From the NCBI GenBank assembly GCA_014898425.1, contig RCSZ01000012.1, positions 1,612,001-1,676,000 of the forward strand: a stretch of DNA of 64,000 bases. Reading direction: 5' to 3'. The notes under the pieces were generated by a model that had not been told where the DNA came from, ran no database searches, and was given only the letters and a program-made list of their open reading frames with translations. Positions 11,323-23,094 of the stretch are shown here, one piece after another. Both the position numbers and the translations under genes were made by a program. Every line of letters begins with the position of its first letter. The stretch's first letter is position 1. Source of the DNA: Botryotinia globosa. Lineage: Eukaryota > Ascomycota > Leotiomycetes > Helotiales > Sclerotiniaceae.

Positions 11323-12868
11323 CTACACACTCAAATTATCACTCTTGAAGATTAACAAGGCCAAGCGATGTCGAACAAATAACCCGATCAATCCACACAC
11401 CATCTGCATACCCAAGATCTCCATGGCCAATCGATCTTCTCTGCGCGGGCCAAACCACACAAGCCATAGGTTCAAGAGAGTGAAATTACTACTTTCTATG
11501 ATGTCGCCTTCGCTATTGAATTTAAGATCGATGAGGTAGAATTTATGCAGGAGAGAGAGGAGGAGAAGTTGATGTTTTTTTGGAGGGCTAGGCCATGGGG
11601 TGATGGAGGGTTCGAGGAGATTTGTTTTTGCGTTGTAGTAGGGGAGACGGTGGCGGGGACAGGGGATGAGGTGGAAGAGTTGGGGGACGCTGTAGAGGAA
11701 GTTGAAGGTTTGGGGGATGAGCAGGAGGAGCAGGGTTTTGGAGAAGTGGCCGAGGATGCCACAGATGGCGAAGACCATGCCGGCGAAATAGCAGTAGGTG
11801 TCGCCGACGAAGACGGAGGAGGGGTACCAGTTGTGGGAGAGCAGGGCGACGGAGACGCCGATGAAGGGGAGGAGCATGTAGAGGGAGAAGAGATGGGAGT
11901 CGGTTGCGGGGTGGGGGTAGGGGGTTAGGAGATACAGGGTGTCGTTTAGGACGAGGAGGAAGGCGATGATGAGGGATTGGGAAACTTCGATGCCATTGAT
12001 GCCGGCGAGGATGTTGATGCTGTTGGGGCAGAAAATGGCAATGGAAGCCATGTAAATGTAGTAGAGAGGACCGAGTTGGAAGAGCTCGCCGAGATAGGGT
12101 TGCAGGGGGATGGGGATGACGATTTGGGTGACGCCGAAATCGACAAAGTAAACGATTAGGATAGGGATGGAGGCAATGGCGGGAATGAAAAATTTATGGC
12201 GCCAACGGATATCGAACAGGTCGTCGCCGATTCCAAGGATAACGACGGATTGGAGGGAGAGGACCGCGGAGAGGTAGGATGCTAACTATTTTTCTGTTAG
12301 TATTTTTGATCATTGATTTTCCCATCCAATTCGAAACAGAAGCCAAATAATTCCCTCCCAATTCTCCAACTAAAAGGCCTCATTCCATCATGCACTTCAT
12401 AATGCTCACCTTACTATGCGGAAACCTATGCAAGAACCTCCCATTCTCCACATCCATGCCGAAACCCTCCAGACCCCCTTCCCTAACCACATCCCTATTC
12501 CCACCACCACTCGTCGCCGCCACAATATCCTTATAAAACGGAAACGGGATGAACACAATAATAATCAACAAATAAACCACCGCGCAGACCGCGCCCATCG
12601 TTTCCGGAATCTCCTTCTTATCGCGCTTCGACATATCTTTCCCCTTAAGTCCTGCTTTCATGAACGTTGGGCCCAGCCAACGAATCATGCTGTAGGTAGC
12701 GGAGAAAGCCAGGCCGCTGAAGGCGAGCGATGCGATGAGGGGTTCGCCATTTTCGCGCGAGAGGGTTTTGAGGAGGAGGGAGAGACAGAGGATGGTGAGG
12801 GAGAGGTGGAAGAGAGATTCGGGGAGGGAGAGCGAGGAGCGCGTGCGCGTGGGAGATGTGCTTTTCAT
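11323..12868 (-). CDS. ALG7: UDP-GlcNAc:dolichyl-phosphate GlcNAc-1-phosphotransferase
   Basis: Two exons, 12868-12410 and 12285-11323, joined in phase 0 at FPHSK|LASYLS, give about 473 residues. Alg7 is the ER membrane enzyme that starts the lipid-linked oligosaccharide for N-glycosylation, and is the tunicamycin target. Family motifs are clear: IRWLGPTFMKAGLKGKDMSK, the PETMGAVCAVVYL helix, GIGDDLFDIRWRHK with the metal-binding acidic pair, and CPNSINILAGINGIEVSQS. About ten hydrophobic helices are present. The start is taken at 12868, just before the first helix. An ATG at 13030 would add 54 Pro-rich residues and is less likely. Exon 2 has markedly G/C-rich third positions, which opens long antisense frames. 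Confidence 0.95.
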
Positions 12869-13451
12869 GATGGGTGGGAGGGGGGGATGGGGTGCATTTC
12901 TAATTGGATGGTTTGGAGAAGATGTGAGCGGGAAAAAAGGAATTGGACATGCGATGGGAGATGGATGGGAGATGTGGTTTTTATTTTTATTTGGAGAGCC
13001 TTGTGCAAGGCTGAGAAGACACGAGTTCATATCGCATAAATTGTGGGGGGACAGGGCTGAGGGGAATAGATGACGAAGCTAGTGGGGTTGAGCTGCATGC
13101 CGCTTCAACGGTGTTTATCTATTGCGGATTATAAGAATGGGTGAAAGGATCTACGCGAGGTATTTAAGGAGTTAGATAAGAGGTGAGTTGAAATAGTCGA
13201 AATGTGCATGAAATTGATATCCATGGATTGTTTAAAGATGTTAAAGCCATCCTGAGGTGTATTCTATATCTCCACTACCACAAACACCTAGACTCAAACC
13301 TCTCATCAAAACGCCCTGAACTCCTAACCTCAAACCTACGGTATCTTTCGTAGGTTTTTCTGAATAATCCCCCGACTCCATTGATACTCCACGTGAATAA
13401 TATTTGTTTTTTCTCGACCAATTTCCCTTTTGACCGAGATCATGATAACTA
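12869..13451. other. intergenic, ALG7 upstream flank and SEH1 downstream flank
   Basis: No gene is seen apart from the possible N-terminal extension of ALG7 (12869-13030). The rest is unique, moderately AT-rich sequence. Confidence 0.5.
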
Positions 13452-14708
13452 TCACGCTCTGTTCATCGCCAATTCTGCGCTTCTACTCCAAAGACCAGTC
13501 GGTTCTCTTCTCCACATCATTAGTTTACCATCATCCCCTGTAGACCCCAATAATTGCCCATCTGCGTCAAATTCTACCTTCCAAACTGGCGCTCGATCTG
13601 CTTCTAACCTAGAAATCTCCTTTACGGCATGAATTACCTCTCCATCTCTACCTTGAGCTTCTTGCTGTCTACTTCGATTCGTTTTTTGACCTGCTAATCC
13701 TGCACCAATACCAGAAGGAACGGGTTTTGCTCCATTTTCCATTGTCATTTGCGCCGAATTTCGCGCAACTATTTTTTCCGGTACCTTCTCGAAATCACTA
13801 CTTCTGCCCTCCAACCCCTCACCCTCCCTACCAGCGACAACCCGAAATACTCTCACAACCCCATCCTTACACGCCGTAGCCACCTCATCCCAGCCCCTAA
13901 TGTTCCCCGCCGCCCACGTCACATCCCTGACCAGGCCCCTATGCCCCCTCAACTCTGCCGCCAAATAAAGTTCCTTCGTACTCGCACTCCCCAGACTAAC
14001 CGTATGCGATATTTCCTTCGTGCGCCAAATACTCGCTTTGTTCATACTCGCGACGACCAATCCCAGCGCATCTCTCGGGACCCCCTCTCGAATTGCTCTA
14101 TAACACGGCTCCAAATTTGGATCAAAGGCCACCTTAAAACTAACCTCCTCTCCCCTCGCAGGCTTCTCACACACATTCACCCGATCGAGTTCCGTCCACG
14201 CCGTCATATTCTCCGGCTCTTCATTCTCATAGATAATCAATTGCGCATCACGATCCACCAACGCAATATAGGTATGTCTACTCTCCGCATGATGTTTGAT
14301 CGAGAAACTCAAAAACGGTGCGCGAGTATGCGATCGTGTTTCCCACACGGGCCGATTATTGTGGGAGTTAAATCTGCGTCCCTTATTGGGCGCCAACGTA
14401 GGATCCTCAACCCACAACTTAAACCGTCCGTCGGTACCAATAGATGCGATGAGATTCGGATGGATAGTAGGAGGCAGCCATTGTAATTGTAGAACTTCCC
14501 CGCCGTTATGCGCACCCCATGTATCGCATTGCATCCACGAACCGTCGTGATGGCGATTGTAGACTTTGATTTTGCCGTCTGCGGAACCAGTAGCGAAGCG
14601 CGTGCCGTAGGTATTGAAGGCGCTTGCTTCGACAATATCGCGATGAGTGGAGGTGAGGAGTGCGAACCCTTCCTGCTGTGGTGGTGTGGCTTCTCTACTT
14701 GGAGACAT
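13452..14708 (-). CDS. SEH1: WD40 nucleoporin, Seh1 family
   Basis: A single exon of 418 residues starting at the ATG at 14708. Seh1 is a beta-propeller protein shared by the Nup84/Nup107 nuclear-pore complex and the vacuolar SEA/GATOR2 complex. Typical Seh1 features are seen: THRDIVEASAFNTYGTRFATGSADGKIKVY (first blade), WGAHNGGEVLQLQW, HPNLIASIGTDGRFKLW, a middle segment with DRVNVC, HRGLVRDVTWA, a charged loop near residues 300-350, and a last blade APVWKVEFDADGQLLGSTGDDGKLMMW. The length exceeds yeast Seh1 (about 349) because of the inserted Ser/Gln-rich loop. Sec13 is the main alternative, but the order of motifs favours Seh1. Confidence 0.9.
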   Translation of the reverse strand: MSPSREATPPQQEGFALLTSTHRDIVEASAFNTYGTRFATGSADGKIKVYNRHHDGSWMQCDTWGAHNGGEVLQLQWLPPTIHPNLIASIGTDGRFKLWVEDPTLAPNKGRRFNSHNNRPVWETRSHTRAPFLSFSIKHHAESRHTYIALVDRDAQLIIYENEEPENMTAWTELDRVNVCEKPARGEEVSFKVAFDPNLEPCYRAIREGVPRDALGLVVASMNKASIWRTKEISHTVSLGSASTKELYLAAELRGHRGLVRDVTWAAGNIRGWDEVATACKDGVVRVFRVVAGREGEGLEGRSSDFEKVPEKIVARNSAQMTMENGAKPVPSGIGAGLAGQKTNRSRQQEAQGRDGEVIHAVKEISRLEADRAPVWKVEFDADGQLLGSTGDDGKLMMWRREPTGLWSRSAELAMNRA

Positions 14709-15286
14709 GTTTGTAGTGAGTGCGGGTTCTCTTTGGGTGAAGGCTGAGATGATGTCTTGGTGGCTAGCCTTGCATGCACGGACTCATTCCAATAAGGCTG
14801 ATTTTGTATTTGTTAGCAGAAGTGTGGAATGAGTTGATTCGAGTTAGCTTTATATTAAATATCGTTAATAAACTTCAAATTAAACACCGGAATCTCTTTC
14901 AGTAGATATTATCTTCTCTTATTGATGCCAGAATAAATCTCCCCAAAGCGAATACATTTTGAAGAGCTAGATCGCCAAGCCTGCATCCCCATGGGGAATT
15001 CAACTCTATATCACATGCTCAAAAGCAAAGCAAGGTATTTCTCTCACAATTCTATTTTCCCTCTTAAACTCAATTGTAATTTCGATCATGATCTTGTCCA
15101 TTCTGTACTACACTACTCATTATCTTAGGAATCAATATCACTCGCTAATCGGAGTCCCAAAACTCCCCTCGCTCCGTTTCAACATATCCTTATCCTATTT
15201 TCCCCATTCCCATGCCTATCCCAATATTGAATTACCCACCGATACCCGTGTTGCCAAAAAAAATCATAGCCTCCTATGTCCAGTAA
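14709..15286. other. intergenic
   Basis: Promoter region of the SEH1 gene and 3' flank of the RBR ligase. No gene or structured repeat is seen. Confidence 0.5.
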
Positions 15287-17368
15287 TCATTCGATAACAC
15301 CTTCAACCAAACTATCAAGTATTTGTTCACTATTCGGCAAATTCCATTGCCACCACCCCTCACCCTCCCACCAAGTAACACCTCTCCCTCTTTTCCATTT
15401 CTGCTCTAGCACTTTTCGAACCTTCTCATCACCACCTATTCCCCCACCTTCCTTGTCCATCCATTCTCTTTCTGCTTTTTCCTTGGCCTTTTTAACCACA
15501 ACCTCATCATCCTCACATCGATATAGATCGCATTTCGAGCACTCGGTACAACGCCTCCCGCCATTTGGTCGAAAGTGTTCACAGAAATGTCGATATCCCT
15601 CTCCAGATCCAATGTCCTTGCGACAAACATAACACATTTGATAACCGCAAACACATGTTAATTTGTTGCAGCCTGAAGACTTCACAAATGACGTATTGCA
15701 ACGTGGGCAAGTTCGCTTGATCGCTAAGGACATCGCAAGTTCGACTTGCGTTCTTAGAGCAAGCAAAGAAGACTCGTGACAGATATGAATATCGTTCCAT
15801 GCTTTCGAACATGAAATACAGGAAGATCTTCCACATCGTTGATTTTGACAGGCGAATTTAAGACCATGTTGCTTCCTACGCAGACGAATAACAGATTCTT
15901 GGAATTGATCGATAGCATAGTCGCCAAATGTGCGTTTCGAGGAGAGACATAAAAATAGGAAAGAAAAAAGAACGCAAAAAGGTAAAAGGAAGGGTATCAT
16001 GCCAACGCCCAGAACCACAATTAAAATAGTATAGATGGAAGATGGACCAAGTCGTTTCAAGCGCCACGATTGTTGGGCTTCCGGGAGATATAACTCATCA
16101 ATCTCAGCATAATTGCAAAATGGGCAACGAATAAGTGGTAGTCCGGTTTTCAAAAGACTGTCTTCGATTAGACGTTCGTCTAGTTTCCGTAGAATCTCTT
16201 CACCCTTATCTTCTAGGAAGGCTCTTCGCACCTGCTCCTGTGGAATACATCCTGTGCACTCACCCGCCATGGCCGCGAGGCACCTTAAGGTTCCACCATT
16301 GAGATCAATGTTCCTCTGCCATCCTTGTCCAAAAATTGCTTCGTTGCCTGCATGCCTGATACATTGAAAGCATATAAAATGGCCTCCAATATCACAAGCA
16401 GAGAGTTCCTCAAATGCATATGCGGTATAACAACATTCACAATCATGCAAAGCTTCCTGCTCTTCCGCTTCGTGGTTATTTATCTCGAGTGCTAGGGCAT
16501 GATCTTTCTCCTCTCGTTCCAATAATGCTCGTTCCTGTAAGGGTGTAATGAGAGAATCAAATAATTCTTTGTCCAATTCCGGTGATCCCGTAGTCTTGAT
16601 AGTTGGCATTATAGACCCTTGTCCAGACGACTGCCAGACCACAAGAGGGTGGTGCCCTGCTTCCACTGCCGTCAGGGGTTTTCGACGAGAGAAGAATGAT
16701 GATATAGAAAATCGCCAAGACTTCGAAGATAAATCGACAAGTGTGGGTCGAGCCAAAGTATAAGAATGGTTACGTTCCGCCAATACTGCATTGATTGTCG
16801 ACCGCGGCAGACCCTTAAATTCATGATATGCAACTGCCTTTACAGCCTTCTTATATCCTTCAGACCTAAATTTCTCTTCCACGGGTACAATCCCCTTTGA
16901 GCCCTGTAGCTTTGTTTCATCTTCATTGCCATCAGCCTTTTCTTTTTCCTTCTCCTTCGACGCGACCCTATATCGTCCCCGCACATATTTCATCTTATGT
17001 TTAAGCAAAGCTTCCGTCACGACAGCCAATCTAGATTCTTCTTCAAAGCTCGAAAGCATCTCGCGGAACACCTCGACTTGAACATCGGGGAAGATAGCCG
17101 CAAGCGCTTCAAGGCTGTGGTTTAACTCGCGAAGATCGGGTATTTCGGCATCTAGGGGTAGAAGGTTTTCTTTCGTTCGGATATACGGGCTTCCCACTGG
17201 ATCCGTAGTCAAAGATGCCGCTGTCGCTGACACTGTAGGTGAGATACTCTTGCTTCTTTCATCAGAAGTAGTTGCAGGTTGTTGTGATGTTGAATCCAGG
17301 GTGACTGCGGCTGAGGGATGAGAAGTGTTTTGGTTGGTTGATTTGAGAATTCCCGAGAACACCATCAT
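15287..17368 (-). CDS. RBR (RING-IBR-RING) E3 ubiquitin ligase, RNF216/TRIAD3-like, membrane-anchored
   Basis: A single exon of 693 residues. A CUE/UBA-like segment covers about residues 85-125 (SLEALAAIFPDVQVEVFREML). RING1 covers about 310-375 (CECCYTAYAFEELSAC, GHFICFQC). The first IBR cysteines are in CPFC at 415-418, and further Cys pairs (CQNQRC, CISC) lie at 507-520. RING2 covers about 554-615 (CPRCNTSF, SGCNKLTC, CGYQMCYVC). C567 in SGCN aligns with the catalytic cysteine of RBR ligases. A hydrophobic stretch of about 33 residues (443-475) interrupts the IBR, enough for one long or two short membrane passes. Pattern and spacing are closest to RNF216. The start is ATG 17368, immediately followed by a second ATG. 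Substrates are unknown. Confidence 0.88.
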   Translation of the reverse strand: MMVFSGILKSTNQNTSHPSAAVTLDSTSQQPATTSDERSKSISPTVSATAASLTTDPVGSPYIRTKENLLPLDAEIPDLRELNHSLEALAAIFPDVQVEVFREMLSSFEEESRLAVVTEALLKHKMKYVRGRYRVASKEKEKEKADGNEDETKLQGSKGIVPVEEKFRSEGYKKAVKAVAYHEFKGLPRSTINAVLAERNHSYTLARPTLVDLSSKSWRFSISSFFSRRKPLTAVEAGHHPLVVWQSSGQGSIMPTIKTTGSPELDKELFDSLITPLQERALLEREEKDHALALEINNHEAEEQEALHDCECCYTAYAFEELSACDIGGHFICFQCIRHAGNEAIFGQGWQRNIDLNGGTLRCLAAMAGECTGCIPQEQVRRAFLEDKGEEILRKLDERLIEDSLLKTGLPLIRCPFCNYAEIDELYLPEAQQSWRLKRLGPSSIYTILIVVLGVGMIPFLLPFCVLFSFLFLCLSSKRTFGDYAIDQFQESVIRLRRKQHGLKFACQNQRCGRSSCISCSKAWNDIHICHESSLLALRTQVELAMSLAIKRTCPRCNTSFVKSSGCNKLTCVCGYQMCYVCRKDIGSGEGYRHFCEHFRPNGGRRCTECSKCDLYRCEDDEVVVKKAKEKAEREWMDKEGGGIGGDEKVRKVLEQKWKRGRGVTWWEGEGWWQWNLPNSEQILDSLVEGVIE

Positions 17369-18017
17369 CGTGGAGTGTTCCTTTGGTAAGGAGTATTACA
17401 TTGTATCCCGGGAGTATTATGAAAGATAATTCGATGTTCCTGAACAGTTACTTGTATCTGAGAATAAAATATATGTCGAATGTTGAGTTGTTTTCGTATA
17501 AAACTTATGACGCGGAGTTAGGGAATCTAGGGAATCTAGGGAATGGAAGGGAAGGGAAGGACCATTCTGTCCGAGAACTTTAAAATTCAAGAAAGCTGAT
17601 CCCTAATTCGAAAATTTTCCAAAAATGTATGAAACGTATGAAGTGAAGCGAGACATTTAAATTGCATAGATACATACTAATTAGTGGAATTTCTTTATAC
17701 AAGTTCAAGATTCAAGAGTTCTTTATTATATTCACCTCTAATATTTCTGTATAGTACAAAGTCGAATTCAGCTTCTTGCTGATTCAAGTTCATTTGGTTG
17801 TCCTTCGATTGATCAAATCTCATAACCTCTACGCCTCCTATAGACTACCTAGGTATGTGAAATGTAGCACAACTTCTCCATCATCACGGTTCAGTGATTC
17901 TCATAACACTCTTCTTCCCAAATTAACTAGTAATAACTCCTGAGCGCCCATTTTATTTATTCGCATTAAACCGCTCGTTAGTACAATTTTCTGTCCCATG
18001 CCTTCAGTCAGTCCAAC
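17369..18017. other. intergenic
   Basis: No gene is seen. A short GGGAATCTA triplication lies near 17519-17543. The region separates the RBR ligase start from the CDC73 stop. Confidence 0.5.
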
Positions 18018-19351
18018 TCAAATGACTGGACCAGAATCCCGTCTCCATCCTTTAGCCTTCATATTCGCCTCAATTGCCTTCCAAATATTCTCCACAACTT
18101 CCTTGTCCCTCCATCTACTAGCTGGACCTGCTTGTGGAGCCCACCTTTCGACTTGCGAAGCCAAAACTCCACTTCCCCATCCCTTCACAGTATCCGGTAG
18201 ACTTTCTCCTCTGAATCCTACGAACAAGCCTAGAGTGTTCCTGAATAAATCTGTAGGCTGCGACCATTTATAGTTCTTGAATTGCCAAACTTGACCAGTA
18301 GTAAAGACCGCTACGACTCTTGACCAATACTCCGGCTTGAATTGCTCTGGCGTATCAACGATAATGAAACGGATTGGTCGCGCGGGATCTATGGAAGGTA
18401 TGAAACGTGAAATATGTAGAATTGAAGCCGAGGAACTGGAGGTAGAGCTTGCTGAATCGGGAGGAATGAATGCACCACCTTCGAGGAACGATTTGATGTT
18501 AGACATGCGAAGAATAGAAGACGCGGATGGAGACAAAAGTATGATAGGATCTGGGCGGCGGACAGGTTTGAGGTTATGAGCGAGTGCTGGGTTGTTTGCT
18601 ATATTTTGTGCCGCAGCGTGTGCAGCTTTGCGTGAGAGGAATGGAGATGCGAGTTTGCGGACATGAGAGAAATCCTGAGTTCAATAAGTCAGTTCTCAAT
18701 CTCACAAATCCTAGTTCTTGTGAAGATTAACATATAACAACAAGCACATACCGTAGGTTTAATCCCCCTCAATACACTATTCCTATCTCCCATCCGCCTT
18801 TCCCCATTGTAGATTTCTGCTAGCCTAGGATCAACATTTTTTCCCTGTCTACCTCCCATACCACTGGTGACTGGTGCTATTCCCCCAGCCGCCCCAGAAG
18901 CAACCTGCGCCGAGGCTGTCGCATTTGACGTATCTGAAGCTAGAGGCTTAATATATTGCGATTCATCCGACGCGCCCTCCAACCACGTAATCAGATCCAA
19001 ACGTTCGACAAATGACAAATTTTGGATTTCACCACCAGCGCCGCCCTCTGCCGCCAATTGCGCGCTCAATGTCGTTGATGATGCATTGTATTCTGGGATT
19101 GCTAGTTCGCGTTGCTGCCATGCGAAATAGATGCTGCGGAGATTTACAGGTTTGTCCGAGGAAATGAAACGTGTGGCAGTCGTGAATGGAATTGATACTT
19201 GGAGGGGTGAGGTAAAGTGGAGGTAGGTTGCTGTTGCCAGACTCAGGTCTACTGAGGATGCTGCGTCTTCTGTGGTAGTGGGTATGCAAGGACTTTCTGA
19301 GGCTATCGATTGTCGCAGGAGAAATAAAGGATCTTGATCGGAAGCTGACAT
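18018..19351 (-). CDS. CDC73: Paf1-complex subunit Cdc73 (parafibromin homologue)
   Basis: Two exons, 19351-18752 and 18674-18018, are separated by a 77-bp intron with a GTATGT donor and give 418 residues. Cdc73 is a subunit of the Paf1 elongation complex on RNA polymerase II. The N-terminus DPLFLLRQSIA and the segments KPVNLRSIYFAWQQRELAIPEY and LSFVERLDLITWLEG are characteristic. The C-terminal Ras-like domain is well conserved: DPIILLSPSASSILRMSNIKSFLEGG, PIRFIIVDTPEQFKPEYWSRVVAVFTTGQVWQFKNYKW and LFVGFRGE. The ATG at 19351 is the first in frame, because the frame opens upstream only at a TTG. The length is normal for fungi. Confidence 0.95.
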
Positions 19352-19794
19352 GATGATCAATTCAGTCGATGTCAAAAGATGTTATTGCTTTGAGTTTTTG
19401 TTTTCGGGATTAAAGAAGAAGCAAGATTGCTGGAAGGTGAGCTATTGCAGCTTGTCGCGAGCGAGCCAAAAGAAAATACTGTACTGTTGCCGAGTTCAGC
19501 CACAGACGAACTGAAATTTCTCGGTTGCTTAAAGTTCACCCTTTTCATTGTGTCATCAATGATATCACTAAATTTACAAACACAGAAGGCATATGATGAT
19601 ACGGATTGAAAAATAGTCATTCATAAATATTTACAGCTTATTATTCCAGAACCACTATCAACAAGAAGGAAGCGAAAAGGTATACAGTAGACCTTTGATC
19701 AATTTAGTGACTACAGTGCCTAATCAATATCTGTTATTGGTCTACAAGCTCCTCTCAAACTCTATCCAGCAACCCATCTCAGAAGCGTCCCTTT
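19352..19794. other. intergenic
   Basis: Promoter side of CDC73 and 3' flank of the next minus-strand gene. No gene or repeat is seen. Confidence 0.5.
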
Positions 19795-21772
19795 TCACTC
19801 TTGATCCGGTATCACTCTTATCTCGATATCGGGCGTTCTACTTCGACTAAAACTAGGCGAGTGACTCTGAGTTCTATTGCGACCATGCATTGGACATACT
19901 GCTTGACCTTTGCTCGGATGCATAGGATTTGCAGGGCATAGGGGACTGTTAGGTAAATGATCAGGGACATTAAGTTCAAATGCATGGGCTTTGGAAAAGT
20001 GTAGCGACACAGAAGATCTAATGCGTGTTGAAGGTCTCGATTTGGAGTGCCTTTCGGATTCTGGTGACCCATGACGACTAGTTGGGGTGAACAGCGTTGG
20101 CGTTTTTAACAAGTGACGTAAAGTTGAGCGGTTTGTATCGCGTCGCTGTCTCGTCGTGCCACTACAGTGTTTTTCTGGTACCTTTTGCTCACTCTCGTAT
20201 GGAAACATGTTTGAAAGAAAGCCACGCCGGGGGTCTCGCTTGGGGGACCACAGCGGTGTGTCGACTCGTTGAGCTTCCTAGTTTGTGTTGTTAATTAACA
20301 TTCTGCATCGTCTGGTCAAGCCTGAAAGGTTATAATTTTGAATGGATGAAATGTGTGTGATGACTATTGGAGTCGCGAATCAATTCATCTGGAGATATTC
20401 CTAACAAGTACACTTACAGACGGAAGAAAAGTAGGTGCATCAGGTTCCGATATTTCAACTAGAGATGTTAGTATCGGGATTGAAATATTACTCCACAGTG
20501 TATCAGTTACCTTTCACGTATGATTTTCCTGCTGCTCCAACATAACGTTGATCGGATCTTGGTGTTCCCATTGGGGTTTTTCCGGCCAATAGATCGCATA
20601 TGGAGCTAGAGGCTGACATTGAGTTGTCAGATAGCCTCCGATGCCACGGAAGGGTTCCAAATCTCCACCGAGGCTTCGATCCCATCGATGCGTTTGAGGA
20701 CGACGATGTAGCGTTTGGCTGCTCTCCGTATGTATCGAAATAGCCAATGGCACCCTCGAGAACCCGTGCAGTTTGAGGACTAGATGGTGTAACTCGTGAA
20801 GACGCAACAGATGGCGTATCAGGCTTCTGTATGGATATTAGCAAACCGTATCAAAGAAAGGTTATCATTTCATATGACCTTTTTCTTTCTACTGAAAGGT
20901 ACCGCAAGATGGAGTCTTAAAGGTGTGTTGCGTTTTGTCTTGCCACAAAGCCCTTCGGTTTCAACCGAGGGAGAATCATTCCGAGAATGGGTCGGTGATA
21001 TCGATTGTAAGGTATTCAAAAATCTTTCACTTTTACTTGAAGATATAGCGGAGTTAATGGACCCCTTGAACGATTGCCCTGAATACTGTTTGGCAACTCT
21101 GGAAGAGAAACTACCCCAAAATCTTCGAGAGCCTTTTGGCGATGTGGATCCCTCAGAGGCATTGCTCGTACTTTCACCAGCTCTTGAAAAGAAATAGGTT
21201 TTACCACTTCTAAGTCCTTCTGGATTCGTTATGCTGAGCCCTGCTGGTAGTTCGCGCTCAGCCCAGTATCCTGCCGGAAACCATACCCATTCATAACCTT
21301 CTCGGGCAGGTCGAGGTGGGTCAATTCCTTGTTGTGGAACAATTGGTCTGGTGTCGAAATTTCTCGGTTCATTCCAATCCGAGTTGCTATGAGATGGGCC
21401 TTGTACTGGGGTCTGATTAATGGAATCACTGGGAACTGGATCAAAAAGCCTAGTAATGTTCCAGTCTTGAACGTCTTTCCTTGGCGACTTTGATTCTACA
21501 GTAGAACCAGGGTTGTCGACAATAGTGGATCCGTGGGGACTCTCCTCGATTTCTGGAGAATTCCGCTTGGTCCAGAAAGATAAGGGAGATGAATAGTTTG
21601 GCGAATCCTCGCTTGTCTTTTTTGCCCGCTTGACTACCTTTGAAGTAAAATACGACGAGCCACGGAAACTGGAAGGGGGTGTACAAGAAGGATTTGCAGG
21701 AGGGGATGATGACCCATCCGTGCTTTGCTTGAATCGATGGAGACTTGGACGTCTCATGACGCTTTGCGCCAT
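19795..21772 (-). CDS. unrecognised Ser/Pro-rich protein
   Basis: I do not recognise a family. Proposed exons are 21772-20879, 20826-20511, 20458-20418 and 20277-19795, giving about 577 residues. Introns 2 and 3 have good GTAACT and GTAAGT donors and consistent phase. Intron 1 is less sure: its donor is either GTCATA after 20879 or GTACCT after 20903, both in phase 0. The first ATG is at 21772, since the frame is open further upstream only from a TTG. Most of the chain is Ser-rich and likely disordered. The most structured-looking patch is EGYEWVWFPAGYWAERELP near residues 158-176, followed by a Ser-rich region and a second patch TPLWSPKRDPRRGFL in the last exon. No signal peptide or membrane helix is seen. 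The short exon of 41 bp makes the model worth checking. Confidence 0.65.
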
Positions 21773-22388
21773 ACGATTACCGATATTCAAACTCGAGCAT
21801 GTGCCATTAAATGATGTATAACGGACATAAAGGATATAGGAACATTTGTGATAGGGTGGACAACGGGGGGAGAAGAAAACTGTATTGATCTGCAATGATG
21901 AGGGAGATCAACCTCTTAAAAAATACAAGAACGCAAGTCGTGGATACTTTTTTGGATTTAGACTACATCCATCAACCATCTTTGGCAGGCGCGTCAATAC
22001 AGTTCGTAGTTGGGCGACAATAACCGTAAACTCACTGGGCAGGTACCTTCTCCCTTTGACAACGGTTCAGTTCTGTATCCCAAATTGGGATTACATAGAA
22101 ACATACATTAACACCCAATTTAGGACTTATCGTCTCCAAATTAGAGTAGATTAATCCTAGATAGTCAAGCATTCAAGAACTACCTGGCACTGGCCATAAT
22201 TGAAATGGTAAACACCTGCTTTAATTCTGAGACTTTATGAATCAACTCCACTATCAAGATCCTTATGAACACGCTATACAGAAGTTGTACATTACCATGC
22301 ACACATCCATTATCTCTTCTCTCCTCCCATCCCCGCACTTCCCATCTCAATATCCTTCCAGAACGCCACCATCCCATCCTATTTTAAT
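21773..22388. other. intergenic
   Basis: No gene is seen. It separates the Ser/Pro-rich protein start from the Cue1-like stop. Confidence 0.5.
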
Positions 22389-23094
22389 CTACCCACTTCC
22401 ACCTTGCTCAACCTCCTTCGCAACTCTTGCTTCCATTTTCCTCCTTGCCGCTAGAATCATCTCCTCTCTCCTCTTCTGCAAAAGCGCCTGTCTTTCATTT
22501 TTATTAGAACTCCAAGCTGCACCCCCTCCTTGCTTCTGTTTCGATTCTCGCTCTTCAGCTTCTCGTTTTTCCGCTTGTTCTTCTGCTAGTTTCGCTTTCA
22601 GATTGTATCGTGTTATTAAATCTGGCTGGGTGGGCTTAGAAGATTGGATTGATGTTGAAGAGGCGGCGGCGGGTGCTGGGAGCGGTGGTTGGAAAGATTG
22701 AGGAGGCTTGCATGATATTAGCAAATTTACATCAGGTTGCATGAGAAGAATATGTGTAAAATATAAAGTTTGTCGCAAAATATTCAAAACAAAGCAAAGA
22801 TATAGCAATACTCACAACTTCTAAGCCTCTCCCACTCAATATCCGCTCCGTGGTAGCCACTACATTCCCTCCATTCCGCTGTAAATCCCACATAATACTC
22901 CTCCTCGACACCTGCGGAAACATCTGTTGTATACGCTCTACATCTGCCTCTCGTGCCCGAACATTACTTGCGCTATTGCGATTCGAACCCGAGGTGCCAT
23001 TATTGGACCCGGAGAAGAATAAATATCGCACTGCGAACGCTCCGACTAGGATTATGATGAGGAGCTGTGGAATGTTGACTGTTTGATCGGACAT
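22389..23094 (-). CDS. CUE-domain ER membrane protein, Cue1-like ERAD factor
   Basis: Two exons, 23094-22816 and 22706-22389, joined in phase 0 across a 109-bp intron, give 198 residues. An N-terminal membrane anchor covers about residues 8-28 (IPQLLIIILVGAFAVRYLFF). A CUE domain covers about 48-92 (READVERIQQMFPQV, SRRSIMWDLQRNGGNV, ATTERILSGRG). A basic, helical C-terminus (PDLITRYNLKAKLAEEQ, then KNERQALLQKRREEMILAARRKME) resembles the Ubc7-binding part of yeast Cue1. Known Cue1 tethers Ubc7 to the ER membrane for ER-associated degradation. Membership is inferred from architecture and length, which is close to yeast Cue1 (203 residues). Confidence 0.85.

Noticed and set aside
12869..13030. 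N-terminal extension of ALG7 from the ATG at 13030
   Set aside because: The added 54 residues are Pro-rich and precede a normal Alg7 N-terminus; kept only as an alternative start.
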